In this document: in pieces, positions 13,775 to 14,563 of the stretch
Position numbering within the stretch: the stretch's first letter is position 1
Layout of the letters: each line of letters begins with the position of its first letter
DNA from: Candidatus Magasanikiibacteriota bacterium
Lineage (GTDB): Bacteria; Patescibacteriota; Patescibacteriia; Magasanikbacterales; UBA922
Length of the DNA: 14,563 nucleotides
Assembly (NCBI GenBank): GCA_023246565.1
Contig: JAHFIE010000030.1
Location: 1-14,563 of the forward strand
Direction of reading: 5' to 3'
The notes under the pieces: model-generated
The model's input: only the letters and a program-made list of their open reading frames with translations
Databases searched by the model: none
What the model was told of the DNA's origin: nothing
Made by a program: the position numbers and the translations under genes

Positions 13775-14563
13775 ATGAAAAATACTAAAACCTTTGTTAT
13801 TATTGATGGCAACGCTATTGTGCACCGTGCCTACCATGCTATTCCACCCCTTACAACAAAGGATGGTTTGATGGTGAACGCGGTCTACGGTTTTACCACC
13901 ACACTCTTGAAAGTCTTGGAAGATGTGGAGCCTGACTACATTGCCGTTGCTTTTGATGTAGCCGGGGGTACATTTCGTGACAAAATTTATACAGAATATA
14001 AGGCCAAACGAGTGAAAGCTGATCAGACACTCTATGATCAAATTCCTTTGATTCATGATTTGGTGTCTGCTTTTGGTATTCCTATTTATGAAAAAGAGGG
14101 GTATGAGGCTGATGATGTTATTGGTACGATTGTTACTGAGATTAAAAATCTGTCTGGTTCTGAAAAAGAAGATGAAAATCGGTTAACCTCAGTTATTGTT
14201 ACTGGGGACATGGATTTATTGCAATTGGTGGATGATGACCACACCTTGGTGAGAGCACTCCGCAAAGGTTTGCGTGATATGGTTACCTTTAATGAGATGG
14301 GTGTAAAAGAAAAATTTGGTTTTGGACCAGAATTTGTTGTTGATTATAAGGCCTTACGTGGAGATCCGTCTGATAATATTCCCGGGGTTCCGGGAATTGG
14401 AGAAAAGATTGCCACAGAATTGATTAGTAGAGTCGGTGGAATTGACAAGATTTACCGGAAGATTGAACAGTTAAAAGAATTTAAATTTAGTGATTCTATT
14501 GTCAAAAAATTAAAAGATGGTGAAACAAGTGCACGGATGAGTCAGGAAATTGCAACAATTCAT
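13775..14563 (+). CDS. polA: DNA polymerase I, N-terminal 5'-nuclease domain (3' truncated)
   Basis: The frame is open from the ATG at 13775 to the window end (263 codons, no stop). The translated part is the FEN-type 5'-3' nuclease domain that removes RNA primers and flaps. Metal-binding acidic residues are visible: D11 in IIDGN, D61 in AFD, E111/D113/D114 in EADD, D145/D147 in GDMD, and D197/D200 in GDPSDN. The helix-three-turn-helix DNA-binding motif GDPSDNIPGVPGIGEK is at 196-211. In polA the 3'-exonuclease-like and polymerase domains would follow, but they lie outside the window, so a stand-alone 5' nuclease cannot be excluded. The usual opening MKNTKTFVIIDGN supports this start; there is no Shine-Dalgarno. 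Confidence 0.9.
   Translation, partial: MKNTKTFVIIDGNAIVHRAYHAIPPLTTKDGLMVNAVYGFTTTLLKVLEDVEPDYIAVAFDVAGGTFRDKIYTEYKAKRVKADQTLYDQIPLIHDLVSAFGIPIYEKEGYEADDVIGTIVTEIKNLSGSEKEDENRLTSVIVTGDMDLLQLVDDDHTLVRALRKGLRDMVTFNEMGVKEKFGFGPEFVVDYKALRGDPSDNIPGVPGIGEKIATELISRVGGIDKIYRKIEQLKEFKFSDSIVKKLKDGETSARMSQEIATIH

Noticed and set aside
1..14563. Recoded UGA genetic code, as in some CPR groups
   Set aside because: TGA terminates rnpA and yidD at family-correct ends, and no conserved gene needs in-frame TGA.
1..14563. CRISPR array, phage genes, toxin-antitoxin or defence system
   Set aside because: No regularly spaced direct repeats and no matching protein families were seen; all but one of the protein-coding genes match known, mostly housekeeping, families.

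Overview
The window looks like the chromosomal replication-origin region of a low-GC bacterium, most likely a Patescibacteria/CPR member. The basis for this lineage call is general: the style of the DnaA, PBP1A and M23/LysM proteins, compact spacing and an almost complete lack of Shine-Dalgarno sequences. No rRNA is present to confirm it. TGA is used as a real stop (rnpA, yidD), so a UGA=Gly code as in Absconditabacteria/Gracilibacteria is not supported.

Layout, left to right. (1) 2-1255: 3' part of a ComM/YifB AAA+ gene (+), convergent with a membrane-anchored LysM/M23 peptidoglycan hydrolase (1314-2711, -). (2) 2835-3674: EamA/DMT-type permease (-), divergent from a tRNA-Cys(GCA) gene (3745-3816, +). 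(3) 3837-6698: bifunctional class A penicillin-binding protein (-), divergent from a secreted 3D-domain protein (6837-7418, +). Their promoters share one -35 heptamer. (4) 7419-7583: a strong bidirectional terminator followed at once by a perfect 31-bp inverted repeat. (5) 7584-10375: dnaN and dnaA (-), separated by a 269-bp origin-like spacer. (6) 10583-11467: rpmH, rnpA and yidD (+). (7) 11503-13062: trigger factor followed by a YggU/DUF167 gene (-). (8) 13179-13697: an unrecognised acidic protein (+). (9) 13775 to the window end: the 5'-nuclease part of DNA polymerase I (+), cut by the window edge.

The order rnpA-rpmH-[boxes]-dnaA-[boxes, trios, AT-rich]-dnaN is the ancestral bacterial origin arrangement. 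DnaA boxes lie on both sides of dnaA. The dnaA-dnaN spacer has an ordered set of DnaA boxes, a G-rich stretch, TAG/TAA trios and an AT-rich stretch, resembling the basal unwinding system described for Bacillus subtilis. Most genes left of dnaA/rpmH read leftwards and most genes right of it read rightwards, as expected if forks leave from here.

Functionally the window combines replication (dnaA, dnaN, polA), cell-wall synthesis and remodelling (PBP1A, M23/LysM, 3D protein), RNA processing and translation (rpmH, rnpA, tRNA-Cys), protein folding and insertion (tig, yidD) and DNA uptake/recombination (comM). I see no transposase, phage gene, CRISPR array or defence system. The least explained items are the 31-bp inverted repeat, the shared divergent promoters and the acidic orphan protein. 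No gene-free stretch exceeds 300 bases.
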